NCBI GenBank assembly: GCA_029287455.1
Contig: JARFRB010000014.1
Coordinates: forward strand, 1 to 44,878
Length of the DNA stretch: 44,878 bases
Direction: 5' to 3'
Source: Pelagibius litoralis
Lineage (GTDB): Bacteria > Pseudomonadota > Alphaproteobacteria > Kiloniellales > DSM-21159
This document shows, piece by piece, positions 1 through 7,465 of this stretch; positions within the stretch are counted from its first letter, which is position 1; each line of letters begins with the position of its first letter. Below the pieces are notes generated by a model that was given only the letters and a program-made list of their open reading frames with translations, was not told the origin of the DNA and searched no databases. Made by a program: the position numbers and the translations under genes.

Positions 1-319
1 GGTAAGAGGCGGGCAGCACCTCGCCCGCGCCGTCTTCGGCTTTCAAGCTGGATTCAAGGCGAAAATCGCTGAAGAGGGCCGTGATGCCCCGTGGCTCCAC
101 AACGAGTCCCGCGTAGCTTGGGTGTGGCGAAAGCTCGATCTCGACCGAGGCCGCCGCGATCTTCAAGCCGCCCCCATAGATCATGTATCCCAAGGACGAT
201 CCCTGGACCGCCGAACCCTCGATCGGTGGTGCGGCGGGCGTATCTGCACGGGAGACCGCCCCGGCGGCCAGCAGGCCCGCCGCGGCCATCATGGCAGTGA
301 TCGCTCCAAACGGTCTCAT
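1..319 (-). CDS. DUF3108 domain-containing exported protein (N-terminal part)
   Basis: The minus strand reads open from an ATG at 319 to the window edge (106 codons), so the C-terminus is missing. Residues 1-25 form a signal peptide: a short basic start, a Met/Ala/Leu-rich core and a cleavage site near SRA-DTP. The following mature part (LGYMIYGGGLK, then a beta-rich stretch ending GEVLPASY) matches the start of the DUF3108 family, periplasmic beta-rich proteins of unknown function that begin with a Y-x-(V/I)-x-x-G-G-(L/I) strand and have a GL...P..Y pattern. A GTG at 358 would add 13 residues but has no Shine-Dalgarno, and ATG 319 gives the better signal peptide. The gene is divergent from rpoH. 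The family call is from pattern recognition only. Confidence 0.7.
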   Translation of the reverse strand, partial: MRPFGAITAMMAAAGLLAAGAVSRADTPAAPPIEGSAVQGSSLGYMIYGGGLKIAAASVEIELSPHPSYAGLVVEPRGITALFSDFRLESSLKAEDGAGEVLPASY

Positions 320-831
320 GCTTATGATACGGCCCTGCTCGAGGATGCGTTTACGCACTTTTTATAATTCTGGGGTCGATGCGCTGCGAAGTCCAGGCCC
401 GATCGGATTGGTGAAGCCCTTCATCAAGAATTCGTGAGTTCTTTTCCCAAACTCGCAGATCGCTGACGCCGTGAAATCCTGCCAAATCGGTCGAGTCCCG
501 GAAAATAAGACTCTCAAGTCAGTGTTTGGGGGAGGGTGATGCGATCATCGCACCGGCGTGGCAGGAATCGGGTCGGGCCATTCATCTGTTCCAAAAACGC
601 AAAAAATCTGCTAGTGTTCTCAATGATAGATGATTATCACACAAAAATCGCTTGCCATACTCGCGCCACATTCTTGAATCATTCTAAGATATGCCCATAT
701 GGGTTGTTTAGTGGGTAGGCATATACCCGGAAGAGGAAATGCCCGCGAAGAAGAAATTGCAGGCCGTGGCCCAGGGGGCGTGCGGCCTCGAAAAAATGAC
801 AGAGGAACTCAGCGCGGGAAAGGGGGTAGGA
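320..831. other. Divergent intergenic region between the DUF3108 gene and rpoH
   Basis: About 510 bases with no convincing gene on either strand. It is clearly AT-richer from about 590 to 720. It holds the sigma-32-like promoter listed separately, a small inverted repeat TGCGAT-C-ATCGCA near 540-552, and, if rpoH starts at 832, a leader of about 125 bases. A short reading frame at 536-718 has no family resemblance and no ribosome binding site, so it is not called. Confidence 0.6.
673..700 (+). promoter_or_regulatory. Sigma-32 (heat-shock) type promoter upstream of rpoH
   Basis: CTTGAA at 673-678, a 15-base spacer, then CCCATAT at 694-700. This matches the classic RpoH promoter (CTTGAA, N13-15, CCCATNT) at every fixed position. 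Transcription would start near 707, ahead of rpoH. The -10 element lies in a perfect 10-base palindrome (CCCATATGGG, 694-703). The placement implies that the sigma factor drives its own gene; this is inference, not shown by sequence alone. Confidence 0.72.
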
Positions 832-1746
832 ATGAGAAACATGGTGCCTGTGAACGACGATAGCCTGTCCGCCTATTTGGCGGAGGTGCGTCGGCACCCC
901 ATGCTCACCGCCGAGGAAGAGCTGGGTCTGGCCCGTCGCTGGCGCGACGGCAAGGATCGCGAGGCGCTGAGCCAGCTGGTCGGCAGCCACTTGCGCCTGG
1001 TCGTGCGGATCGCGCGGGACAACGGCGGCTATGGCCTGCCCATGGCGGATTTGATCGCCGAGGGCAACGTCGGGCTGATGCAGGCGGCCGAAAAATTCGA
1101 TCCGGAGCGGGGCTTCCGTTTCGCCACCTACGCTTTGTGGTGGGTGCGCGCGTCGATTCGCGACTACATCCTGCGCTCCTGGTCGCTGGTGCGCACTGGC
1201 ACGACCGCAGCGCAGAAGAAGCTGTTCTTCAAGCTGCGCCGCCTAAAAAGCAGTCTTGGCGCGCTTGAGGAAGGGGACATGTCGCCCGAACTCGTCGCCA
1301 AGATCGCCGAGGAGCTGCAGGTTCCCGAAACCGAAGTGGTGGAGATGAACCGGCGTTTGACCCAGTCGGACCGCTCGCTCGACGCCCCGGTCGGCGCGGA
1401 CGGTGAGGATTCTTGGCTTGATCTGCTGGGCGACGAGCGCGAAGGGCAGGAGGGTCTCTTCGCCGAGAGCGAGGAGATGGACAAGCGCCGGGCCCTGATG
1501 CATGGGGCGCTTGCCGAGCTCAACGAGCGGGAGCGGCACATCCTGGTGGAGCGCAAGCTCAAGGACGAGCCGATGACTTTGCAGGAATTGAGCGAGATCT
1601 ACGGCGTGTCGCGCGAGCGGGTGCGCCAGATCGAAGGCAACGCCTTGCGCAAATTGACGAAATCCATGCGCGCGAGGGCTGCCGAAAGCGGCTTGGATAT
1701 GGGCCGTCTCGACGAGAGTGGCTCGCTCGCGCTCGCGGCTGCCTGA
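832..1746 (+). CDS. rpoH: RNA polymerase heat-shock sigma factor RpoH
   Basis: Group 3-like sigma-70 family factor (304 aa) that would direct core polymerase to heat-shock promoters. Visible: region 1.2/2 (LSAYLAEVRRHPMLTAEEE; DLIAEGNVGLMQAAEKFDP; RFATYALWWVRASIRDYILRSW), the RpoH-box equivalent at residues 128-136 (QKKLFFKLR) and a C-terminal region 4 helix-turn-helix (LQELSEIYGVSRERVRQIE). The box normally has Asn where this protein has Lys134. An in-frame ATG at 739 would add 31 residues, but those align with nothing in RpoH. ATG 832 sits 4 bases after AAGGGGGT, a strong ribosome site, and gives the usual RpoH N-terminus. Stretch 739-831 could instead be leader RNA. An Ala-rich tail ends the protein. 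The next gene starts inside or just after this one. Confidence 0.93.
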   Translation: MRNMVPVNDDSLSAYLAEVRRHPMLTAEEELGLARRWRDGKDREALSQLVGSHLRLVVRIARDNGGYGLPMADLIAEGNVGLMQAAEKFDPERGFRFATYALWWVRASIRDYILRSWSLVRTGTTAAQKKLFFKLRRLKSSLGALEEGDMSPELVAKIAEELQVPETEVVEMNRRLTQSDRSLDAPVGADGEDSWLDLLGDEREGQEGLFAESEEMDKRRALMHGALAELNERERHILVERKLKDEPMTLQELSEIYGVSRERVRQIEGNALRKLTKSMRARAAESGLDMGRLDESGSLALAAA

Positions 1747-1831
1747 CATCCGCCGAACTCAGATTAAGGCCGATGCCTCCAAAGCGTGGCAGCCTCTACG
1801 AAGGCTGCTTCTGCGGGAAGGCATCTGTGCC

Positions 1832-2350
1832 GTGGATTCCGACTTCTACGATTATCCGCTTCTGAACTATCCCTCCTTGATGTTGACCGTCTTGCGGAGG
1901 GCGGCAAAGGAGGAAGCTTCTCTTTGCGACTGCTTCGAGGCGCTGCGGGGCTCCTTGCGTCGCGCCCGCGAGCCCATGGCGGCCTCGCCGGCGGAGGTTA
2001 AGGAGCGCGTGGCGCGGGCCCGCACCTACTTGGTGCGTGCGGGGCTTCTGGCCTGTACCGGCGCTGGGCGCTTTCGGGCCACGGCGCGGGGGCGAAACGT
2101 TCTCTTGGAACATCCCAGGGGGGTGGACGACAGCGTTCTCATGCAGTTCGCCGAGTTCCGCGATTTCGTCCACAGCCGGGGCGCGGTACCCCACGGCGCG
2201 CCCTGCGAGCTGGTGCAGGACCAGGGCCACCAAGCCTTTGGCCGGGGCAAGCTCCTTTCGGACAACCCATTCGATTTCGACACCGCCGCCCACCTTGCCT
2301 GGGAGCAAGGCTGGTTCGATGCGCTGGACGAAGTTCACGTGAGGCATTGA
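1832..2350 (+). CDS. Mrr_N-like winged-helix protein with C-terminal Rmf/CrpP-like motif
   Basis: 172 aa from GTG 1832, which has GGAAGG 10 bases upstream and starts right before the recognisable domain. A GTG at 1718, overlapping rpoH, would add 38 Arg-rich residues and has no ribosome site. Residues ~10-110 (YPSLMLTVLRRA; ARARTYLVRAGLL; a G-x-F-x-x-T-x-x-G strand; hydrophobic helix LMQFAEFRDFV) resemble the winged-helix Mrr_N domain found in front of Mrr-type nucleases, but no nuclease domain follows. The C-terminal ~45 residues (G-x-x-A-x-x-x-G, DNPFD, then AWEQGWFDA) resemble the ribosome modulation factor/CrpP fold signature (G..A..G...NP(Y/F)...W..GW). A DNA- or RNA-binding stress protein co-expressed with rpoH is inferred; function unknown. 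Confidence 0.7.
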   Translation: MDSDFYDYPLLNYPSLMLTVLRRAAKEEASLCDCFEALRGSLRRAREPMAASPAEVKERVARARTYLVRAGLLACTGAGRFRATARGRNVLLEHPRGVDDSVLMQFAEFRDFVHSRGAVPHGAPCELVQDQGHQAFGRGKLLSDNPFDFDTAAHLAWEQGWFDALDEVHVRH

Positions 2351-2355
2351 CGGAC

Positions 2356-2904
2356 ATGTCCGAGATTCTCAACCAGCTCCGCAGGGAACACGCGGACTTC
2401 GCGCAGCTCCTCAGGCTCGTGGACAAGGAGCTTGGGGTTTTCGACGAGGCTGGCGAGCCGGACTACGACCTGGTCTTGGGCGTGCTCGATTATTGCGCCG
2501 AGTACCCCGATCGCTTCCACCACCCAAAGGAAGATTTGATTTACCAGAAGCTGCTTTTGCGTGACCCCCAAGCCGCCGAGGCGGTGGGCGATCTGGAGCA
2601 CGAACACCGGGAACTGGCCAAGCTCACCGCCCATTTCCGCGAAGCTGTGGACAATGTGCTCAACGAAGCGGAAATCCCGCGCGAAACCGTCGATCACGTG
2701 GCCCGCAATTTCCTAGGATTCTACCGCTCTCACATCGAGAAGGAGGACCGGCTGTTCTTCCCTGCTGCCGAACGGGTGCTTGCGGACGAGGACTGGGCCG
2801 AAATCGACAGCCACCTCCATAGCCCCGAGGATCCCCTTTTCGGTGGCGAAACGCCCGCGCACCTGGCCCGCCTGCGCGAGAGTTTGCTGCATAGGGAAAG
2901 CTAG
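2356..2904 (+). CDS. Hemerythrin domain-containing protein
   Basis: 182 aa, one four-helix hemerythrin-like (HHE) domain that would bind a non-haem di-iron centre, usually used to sense or handle oxygen, NO or iron. Candidate ligands are visible in order: His12 (LRREHADF), His55/His56 with Glu59 (RFHHPKED), His82/His84 (LEHEHREL) and His126 with Glu130 (YRSHIEKED). The start ATG lies 5 bases after the stop of the preceding gene; a TTG at 2347 overlapping that stop is possible. Being third behind rpoH in the same direction, it is probably co-transcribed, which fits a stress role (inference). It ends convergently with the GH65 gene, 10 bases apart. Confidence 0.88.
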   Translation: MSEILNQLRREHADFAQLLRLVDKELGVFDEAGEPDYDLVLGVLDYCAEYPDRFHHPKEDLIYQKLLLRDPQAAEAVGDLEHEHRELAKLTAHFREAVDNVLNEAEIPRETVDHVARNFLGFYRSHIEKEDRLFFPAAERVLADEDWAEIDSHLHSPEDPLFGGETPAHLARLRESLLHRES

Positions 2905-2918
2905 GGCCAGGCCCCTAG
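2901..2918. terminator. Short palindrome joining two convergent stop codons
   Basis: CTAGGG (2901-2906) and CCCTAG (2913-2918) form a 6-bp stem around a 6-base loop. The left arm holds the TAG stop of the hemerythrin gene and the right arm holds the TAG stop of the GH65 gene on the other strand. There is no T-run on either side, so a role as a bidirectional terminator is only a possibility. Confidence 0.35.
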
Positions 2919-5353
2919 GGATCGAGACTTCCTCCAGCCGCTTCGCTCAGCCCGAACAGCCGCGATTCGCCGGCGGTCATCTCGTGGACCTGGTTGTCGA
3001 AACCGACCTGGATGGTGCCGGGCATGTGGTTGTTGATGTCGACGCGCAGTTGTGTGCGGCTGATGGTAAGCTGGACCTCCCGCCGGCGGTACCGCAGCAT
3101 GACGTGCAGATCGCTGATTTCCGCCGGCAGCCGCGGGTTTAGCCATAGCACGTCGTCCCGGGTTTCGATGCCTGTATAGCAGCGGAAGATGAGGTCCGCC
3201 GTGCCCGCCATGGCGCCTAGGTGGATGCCTTCCTTGGTGGTGCCGCCCTGAATGTCCTTGTAATCGCTGAGAAGGGCTTGGGAGAAGTTGTCCCAGGAGG
3301 CATCGCGGTTGGAGCGGCTAAGCACCCACGCGTCAACGACCTTGCCGAGCGTCGATCCGTGGGAGGTGCGCTTGCTGTAGTAGTCCACGTTCGCCGGGAT
3401 CCAATCCGGGTCGAAATGGCGGCCGATCCTGCGGAATAGCTCAACGATCTCCTCCGAGGAAAAGAGATAGAAGAGCATCAGCACATCGGCCTGCTTGGAC
3501 AGCTTGTAGCGGTTGGGGCTGTCGTTCTCACTTGCCAAAATCCGGTCGAGCCGCCGGATATCGCCGTATTTTCGCCGGTAGCCCTCCCAGTCGAACTCCT
3601 CGAGATCCGCGTAGCCCTCGAACTGGCTAATGATCTTCTCGTCGTGAAAATCGACGCGGATACGCCGGCTAACGTTGTCCCAAAGCACCAAATCTTGCTG
3701 GCTGATGCCGAGCCCTTCTTTGAGTTCGGCGCTGCGATCCGAGGGCAGCAGCCGAAGGGTGTCCAGCGCCCGCCAACAGGTCCAGGCGGCCATGAGGTTG
3801 GTGTAGGCGTTATTGTCGATCCCCGGCTTGGCCGCGTCCGGATAGGCATCGTGATACTCGTCCGGGCCCATCACCCCCTTGATCTCGTAATGGTCGGACT
3901 CGTGGTCGTACTGGGCGAGCGAGGCGAAAAAGCGGGCGATGTCGAGCATCATCTCCGCCCCGTGAAACATCAGGAAATCCATGTCTCGGGTCACCTGATA
4001 GAACTGCCAGACGTTAAAGGCGATCGCCGCGTTTACATGCCGCTGAAGGTGGCTGTTGTCCGGCATCCAATGGCCGGATACGGGGTTGAGATGCAGGCGC
4101 TGCGTTTCCTCGCGCCCGTTGCTGGCGCTTTGCCAGGGAAACATGGCGCCGGCGTATCCGGCGGCGCGCGCGGCCAGGCGTGCCTCGGGCAGGCGCCGGT
4201 AGCGATAGAGCAGCAGCGCGCGGGTGATCTCCGGCAAGCGCAAATTGAGCTGCGGGAAGATGAACAGCTCATCCCAGAACACATGCCCGCGATAGGCCTC
4301 CCCATGCAGACCGCGCGCCGGGCAACCTACGTCCAGGTCAAGGATGTTCGGCGAGACCGTCTGCAGCAAATGAAACAGGTGGAGCCGCAGGATCATGGTT
4401 TGCTCTTCGATCCGGCCGACGCTGTCGCCCGCCATGTGCAGGTCAAAGCGGCGCCAAAGTTGCGCCCAGCCGAGCTTGTGCCTGTCGAGAAGCGCGGAGA
4501 AGGTGCCAGCCCGGCCCGCCGCGCCCCAGGCCTCTTCCGCCGGGGCCGTGGCGGCGGAATCGCGCGACGAATAGAGCGCCAGGGTTTTCTCGACCGTGAA
4601 GGTATCGCCCTCCGCGGCCTCGACACTCAAGACGGTCGCGATCCTGTCGGGCTCTTCCTCGATTTCCGCGGTGACACCTTGGCGCGCGTTCGCGCCGTTC
4701 GAAAGCAGCGTACGCGCGGCGAGGGCGATCCGGACCTTGGATTGGGTCGTCCGGCATTCGAGCATCACCATGCCGGCCCCATCGTGGCGACGGTCCAGGG
4801 TTTCCAGATGACGGTTTTCGAGGTCCTGGTAGCGGGCTACGCCGCGATTGCGGACTCGCGCGTCAATGCCGGACCGGATCTCGAGGCGGCCGGACCAGTT
4901 CTCCGCGGTGAGTTCCCAGGACAATGCCGCAAGATGAGGTTCCGAGATGTGGACGAAGCGCCGGCTGGTCAGCCGTGTCAGCCGGCCGTCCGCGTCGCGC
5001 AGTCGCAGAGCCCGGGTCATGATGCCCTCGTGGAGATCGAGTTCCTGGCTGTAGTGCAGCAACTGCGACTCGCCGAGCGAGAGCCAAGACCCTCCATCGA
5101 CGCGGAAGCTCAGATCCAGCCAATTAGGAAGGTTCACCAGATCTTCGTTTTCCACCGAGCGGCCGGCGATATGGCTGGTCAAACGATTGTAGCAACCGGC
5201 CAGATAGCTGCCCGGATAATGAGTTCCGTCGGCCTGGGTCCATTCAGCGGCTCCGCGCGTCGCGAAGTAGCCGTTGCCCAAGACTGTCAGGGTTTCGCGG
5301 GTCGCCTCTTCTTCGACCGCGAAGCGGTTATATGACAACTTCCAGGGGTCCAT
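2915..5353 (-). CDS. Glycoside hydrolase family 65 disaccharide phosphorylase
   Basis: 812 aa, full length for GH65 inverting phosphorylases (maltose, trehalose, kojibiose and relatives), which split an alpha-glucobiose with phosphate into glucose and beta-glucose 1-phosphate. Visible: N-terminal beta-sandwich opening (ETLTVLGNGYFATRGAAEW), linker, (alpha/alpha)6 barrel with HGEAYRGHVFWDELF, the general-acid motif VMGPDEYHD (Glu499), KQADV, and the phosphate-site motif TSHGSTLG. The start has AGGAG 12 bases upstream, lying on the stop of the preceding gene, so the two are translationally close. That partner is a beta-phosphoglucomutase/trehalose-phosphatase fusion, which points to trehalose as substrate. 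This is inference, because GH65 specificity cannot be read from motifs. A hydrolase is less likely given the partner. Confidence 0.9.
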   Translation of the reverse strand: MDPWKLSYNRFAVEEEATRETLTVLGNGYFATRGAAEWTQADGTHYPGSYLAGCYNRLTSHIAGRSVENEDLVNLPNWLDLSFRVDGGSWLSLGESQLLHYSQELDLHEGIMTRALRLRDADGRLTRLTSRRFVHISEPHLAALSWELTAENWSGRLEIRSGIDARVRNRGVARYQDLENRHLETLDRRHDGAGMVMLECRTTQSKVRIALAARTLLSNGANARQGVTAEIEEEPDRIATVLSVEAAEGDTFTVEKTLALYSSRDSAATAPAEEAWGAAGRAGTFSALLDRHKLGWAQLWRRFDLHMAGDSVGRIEEQTMILRLHLFHLLQTVSPNILDLDVGCPARGLHGEAYRGHVFWDELFIFPQLNLRLPEITRALLLYRYRRLPEARLAARAAGYAGAMFPWQSASNGREETQRLHLNPVSGHWMPDNSHLQRHVNAAIAFNVWQFYQVTRDMDFLMFHGAEMMLDIARFFASLAQYDHESDHYEIKGVMGPDEYHDAYPDAAKPGIDNNAYTNLMAAWTCWRALDTLRLLPSDRSAELKEGLGISQQDLVLWDNVSRRIRVDFHDEKIISQFEGYADLEEFDWEGYRRKYGDIRRLDRILASENDSPNRYKLSKQADVLMLFYLFSSEEIVELFRRIGRHFDPDWIPANVDYYSKRTSHGSTLGKVVDAWVLSRSNRDASWDNFSQALLSDYKDIQGGTTKEGIHLGAMAGTADLIFRCYTGIETRDDVLWLNPRLPAEISDLHVMLRYRRREVQLTISRTQLRVDINNHMPGTIQVGFDNQVHEMTAGESRLFGLSEAAGGSLDP

Positions 5354-5365
5354 GACCCTGGTCTC

Positions 5366-6952
5366 CTAAAGCTTCGCGAGCAAGGCCTCCAAGAAGGCTC
5401 TCACCTCCGTGCAGTCGCGCAGGCGGTAGCTGGCTAAGCTCGGATGGGGCGCGCCTTCCACCACGATGCCCGTTCCTAGGGGTGCCAGCGCTTTGAAGGC
5501 ATCTTCGTCGGTGATGTCATCGCCAAGGTAGATCGGATAGCAATCCTGCCCCCTCTCTCGCAGCGTATCGAGGATCCAGAGGACAGCCTTACCCTTGTTC
5601 CAATCGATATTAGGCTGGATCTCCAGAACCTTCTTTCCTTCGGTTAAGCGCAGGCCCGAATTGCCCTCTAGCCGCGCCTGAACGCAGGCGCGAATTCTGG
5701 CGACCGCTGCCGCGTCGTCCACCTGGCGGTAATGAATGGCGATCGAATACTGCTTGCGCTCCAGCCGAAGCCCCAGGATATCGCTAAGCTCCTCGGAGAA
5801 ATGCTTTTCTATCCGGTCGAGCCGGGTTGGCAGGTCCGCTACCGCGGCGAGTTCCAGCTTCTTGTGATCCGGCGGGTCGATGGCGAATCCGTGATCCCCA
5901 GCGTAGTGCAGGCCCTCGACCCCGACGAGGGTGCGCAGATCTTCAAGGCTCCGGCCGCTGACGATGGCGACAGTGGCGCGGGTCATCAGCCGGCGCAGGG
6001 TTTCGCGCATTTCGGGCTCAAGGATGGCGAGGTCGGGGCGCTCGACGATTGGCGTCAGGGTTCCGTCGTAGTCCAGGAAGACCGCCAAGGGCGCTTGCCC
6101 GGCGGCTTGCAAGATGGTGTCGAGATAGGTGAGGGCGTGCGGCAGGACCTGCATGGGCAGCGCGCGCGGGCTGCTTGGGCCCAGAACCTTGACGGCGGCG
6201 AGGCTTGTCACGACCGGATCGGCACCCGCCTTCGTCAAAGCGCCCGGATCGCCCGATTTACACACGCCGATCACGCGGCCGAAGCCGCCAGAACGCGCCG
6301 CCGCCACACCGGCCGCCGAGTCTTCCACGACCACGGTTCGCTCCGCCACGGCGTCGAGGGCGGTGGCGGCGTGGAGGAAAATGTCCGGCAGAGGCTTGCC
6401 CCCCAGGTTCGCCCGGGCGGCTTCGTTGCCGTCTACGATTGCGTCGAACAGGCCGCTCAGGTCCGCCGCTTCCAGCACGGCGTGGCCGTTGCGGCTGGAA
6501 GTCGCGACAGCCAGCTTGAAGCCCGCGGCGCGCAGGGCCTGCACGAAGATCAGGCAGTCGGCGTCGGTTTTAGGGCCAAGCGCTTGCAAGAGCGCGGTGA
6601 AACGCCGGTTCTTCCCGTTCCCCAAGCCCCAGACGGTCGGGGCGTCGGCCGGGTCGCCCGCGCCGCCTTCGGGAAGGGCGATGCCCCGGGCGGCCATGAA
6701 GGCGCGCACCCCGTCCAAGCGCGGGCGCCCGTCGATCAGGGGGCCATAATCCTTGGCGATGCTGAAGGGACGCAGCGAAGAAGCCGTGCTCGTGCCTCGC
6801 TCGGATAGAAAGCGATCGAAGGTCTCTTTCCAAGCTTGGGCATGAAGCGCGGCGGTATCGGTAAGGACCCCGTCCAGATCCAGTATGACGGCGTCATAGG
6901 ACGTGCGGCTAAGGCAAGTGGTGGGGTCACCTGATGGCGTAGGGGCGTTCAT
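5366..6952 (-). CDS. otsB: Beta-phosphoglucomutase / trehalose-6-phosphate phosphatase fusion
   Basis: 528 aa from ATG 6952. Longer in-frame extensions, to 7432, are Arg/Pro-rich and overlap another gene. Domain 1 (~19-260) is a HAD-superfamily beta-PGM-like unit: DLDGV with nucleophile Asp25 and acid/base Asp27, a Ser in VATSSRNGH, a Lys loop, and VVEDSAAGVAAARSGG. Domain 2 (~285-525) is an OtsB-type phosphatase: DYDGTLTP (Asp294, Asp296), VSGRS, AGDHGF, and GDDITDEDAF. Domain 1 would turn beta-glucose 1-phosphate into glucose 6-phosphate; domain 2 would turn trehalose 6-phosphate into trehalose. Twelve bases downstream is the GH65 gene. The order HAD-OtsB-GH65 is that of mycobacterial OtsB1, where all three are one protein. 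No OtsA synthase gene is in the window. In OtsB1 the HAD domain lacks clear activity; here its key Asp residues are present. Confidence 0.88.
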   Translation of the reverse strand: MNAPTPSGDPTTCLSRTSYDAVILDLDGVLTDTAALHAQAWKETFDRFLSERGTSTASSLRPFSIAKDYGPLIDGRPRLDGVRAFMAARGIALPEGGAGDPADAPTVWGLGNGKNRRFTALLQALGPKTDADCLIFVQALRAAGFKLAVATSSRNGHAVLEAADLSGLFDAIVDGNEAARANLGGKPLPDIFLHAATALDAVAERTVVVEDSAAGVAAARSGGFGRVIGVCKSGDPGALTKAGADPVVTSLAAVKVLGPSSPRALPMQVLPHALTYLDTILQAAGQAPLAVFLDYDGTLTPIVERPDLAILEPEMRETLRRLMTRATVAIVSGRSLEDLRTLVGVEGLHYAGDHGFAIDPPDHKKLELAAVADLPTRLDRIEKHFSEELSDILGLRLERKQYSIAIHYRQVDDAAAVARIRACVQARLEGNSGLRLTEGKKVLEIQPNIDWNKGKAVLWILDTLRERGQDCYPIYLGDDITDEDAFKALAPLGTGIVVEGAPHPSLASYRLRDCTEVRAFLEALLAKL

Positions 6953-7040
6953 AAGGGCCAAGATTCGCGAAAGTTGCGACGATTGCAAACCTATACGCGA
7001 CGCATTGCCGGATAATGAACGGGTGACCGCTGATGGCCCC

Positions 7041-7244
7041 CTAGCTACCGGGGGAATCGGGCTTTCCGGCGGACATCTGCTTGCCGATCTCGGCGCTGAT
7101 ATTGTCCCAGATTCTGGCGGCGGAGGCCTCGCCGTCGGCGCGCAGGGTTCTCGCGCGCAGGTTCGCCATCTGCAGGGCACCGCGCGGTCCATGGTTGGAC
7201 AGCACAATCCGTGCCGCCTGCCGAATATACTTTCGGTCCAGCAT
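7041..7244 (-). CDS. Small conserved alphaproteobacterial-type protein, 67 aa
   Basis: ATG 7244 follows GGAGATCGGA, a clear ribosome site, and gives MLDRKYIRQAARIVLSNHG..., 67 residues. The pattern, a helical (R)AARIV...HG...A...A..L...G...AA..W..I...I, resembles small helical proteins seen in alphaproteobacteria (DUF6961-like; recollection, not searched). Those are single-domain proteins of unknown function that often have an A..W..I..AI end. It is one helical repeat with no cysteines, signal peptide or membrane segment. It sits 88 bases upstream of the OtsB fusion on the same strand and may be transcribed with it. A longer frame from 7316 exists but lacks a ribosome site. Confidence 0.6.
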   Translation of the reverse strand: MLDRKYIRQAARIVLSNHGPRGALQMANLRARTLRADGEASAARIWDNISAEIGKQMSAGKPDSPGS

Positions 7245-7465
7245 TCCGATCTCCGCCAAGAGCCGAAGTGGTGCGAAGGCCCCCCACAGCCAGCCTTCGC
7301 TCTCGACTGGGCCCAACTATGGCGGGTTGGTCGGATTTGCCCAGACGTCTTGCCGATATAGGCCGAAGGGGGTGTGCCGAAGGACAGGGGAAGCAGGGTC
7401 TTGCGTGCATAGAACGCAGGAGCATTCGCCAAAAACGCGGATCTTGCTCGTCTTGAAACCTGAAC

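Noticed and set aside
536-718. 60-codon frame upstream of rpoH
   Set aside because: No family, no ribosome site, and it overlaps the sigma-32-type promoter.
3644-5335. 563-codon open frame on the plus strand opposite the GH65 gene
   Set aside because: It is the antisense shadow of a clear GH65 protein, has no family features and arises from GC-rich codon bias.
6953-7432. N-terminal extension of the HAD-OtsB fusion to 7432
   Set aside because: The added 160 residues are Pro/Arg/Ser-rich with no domain and overlap a better-supported small gene; ATG 6952 is right before the HAD domain.
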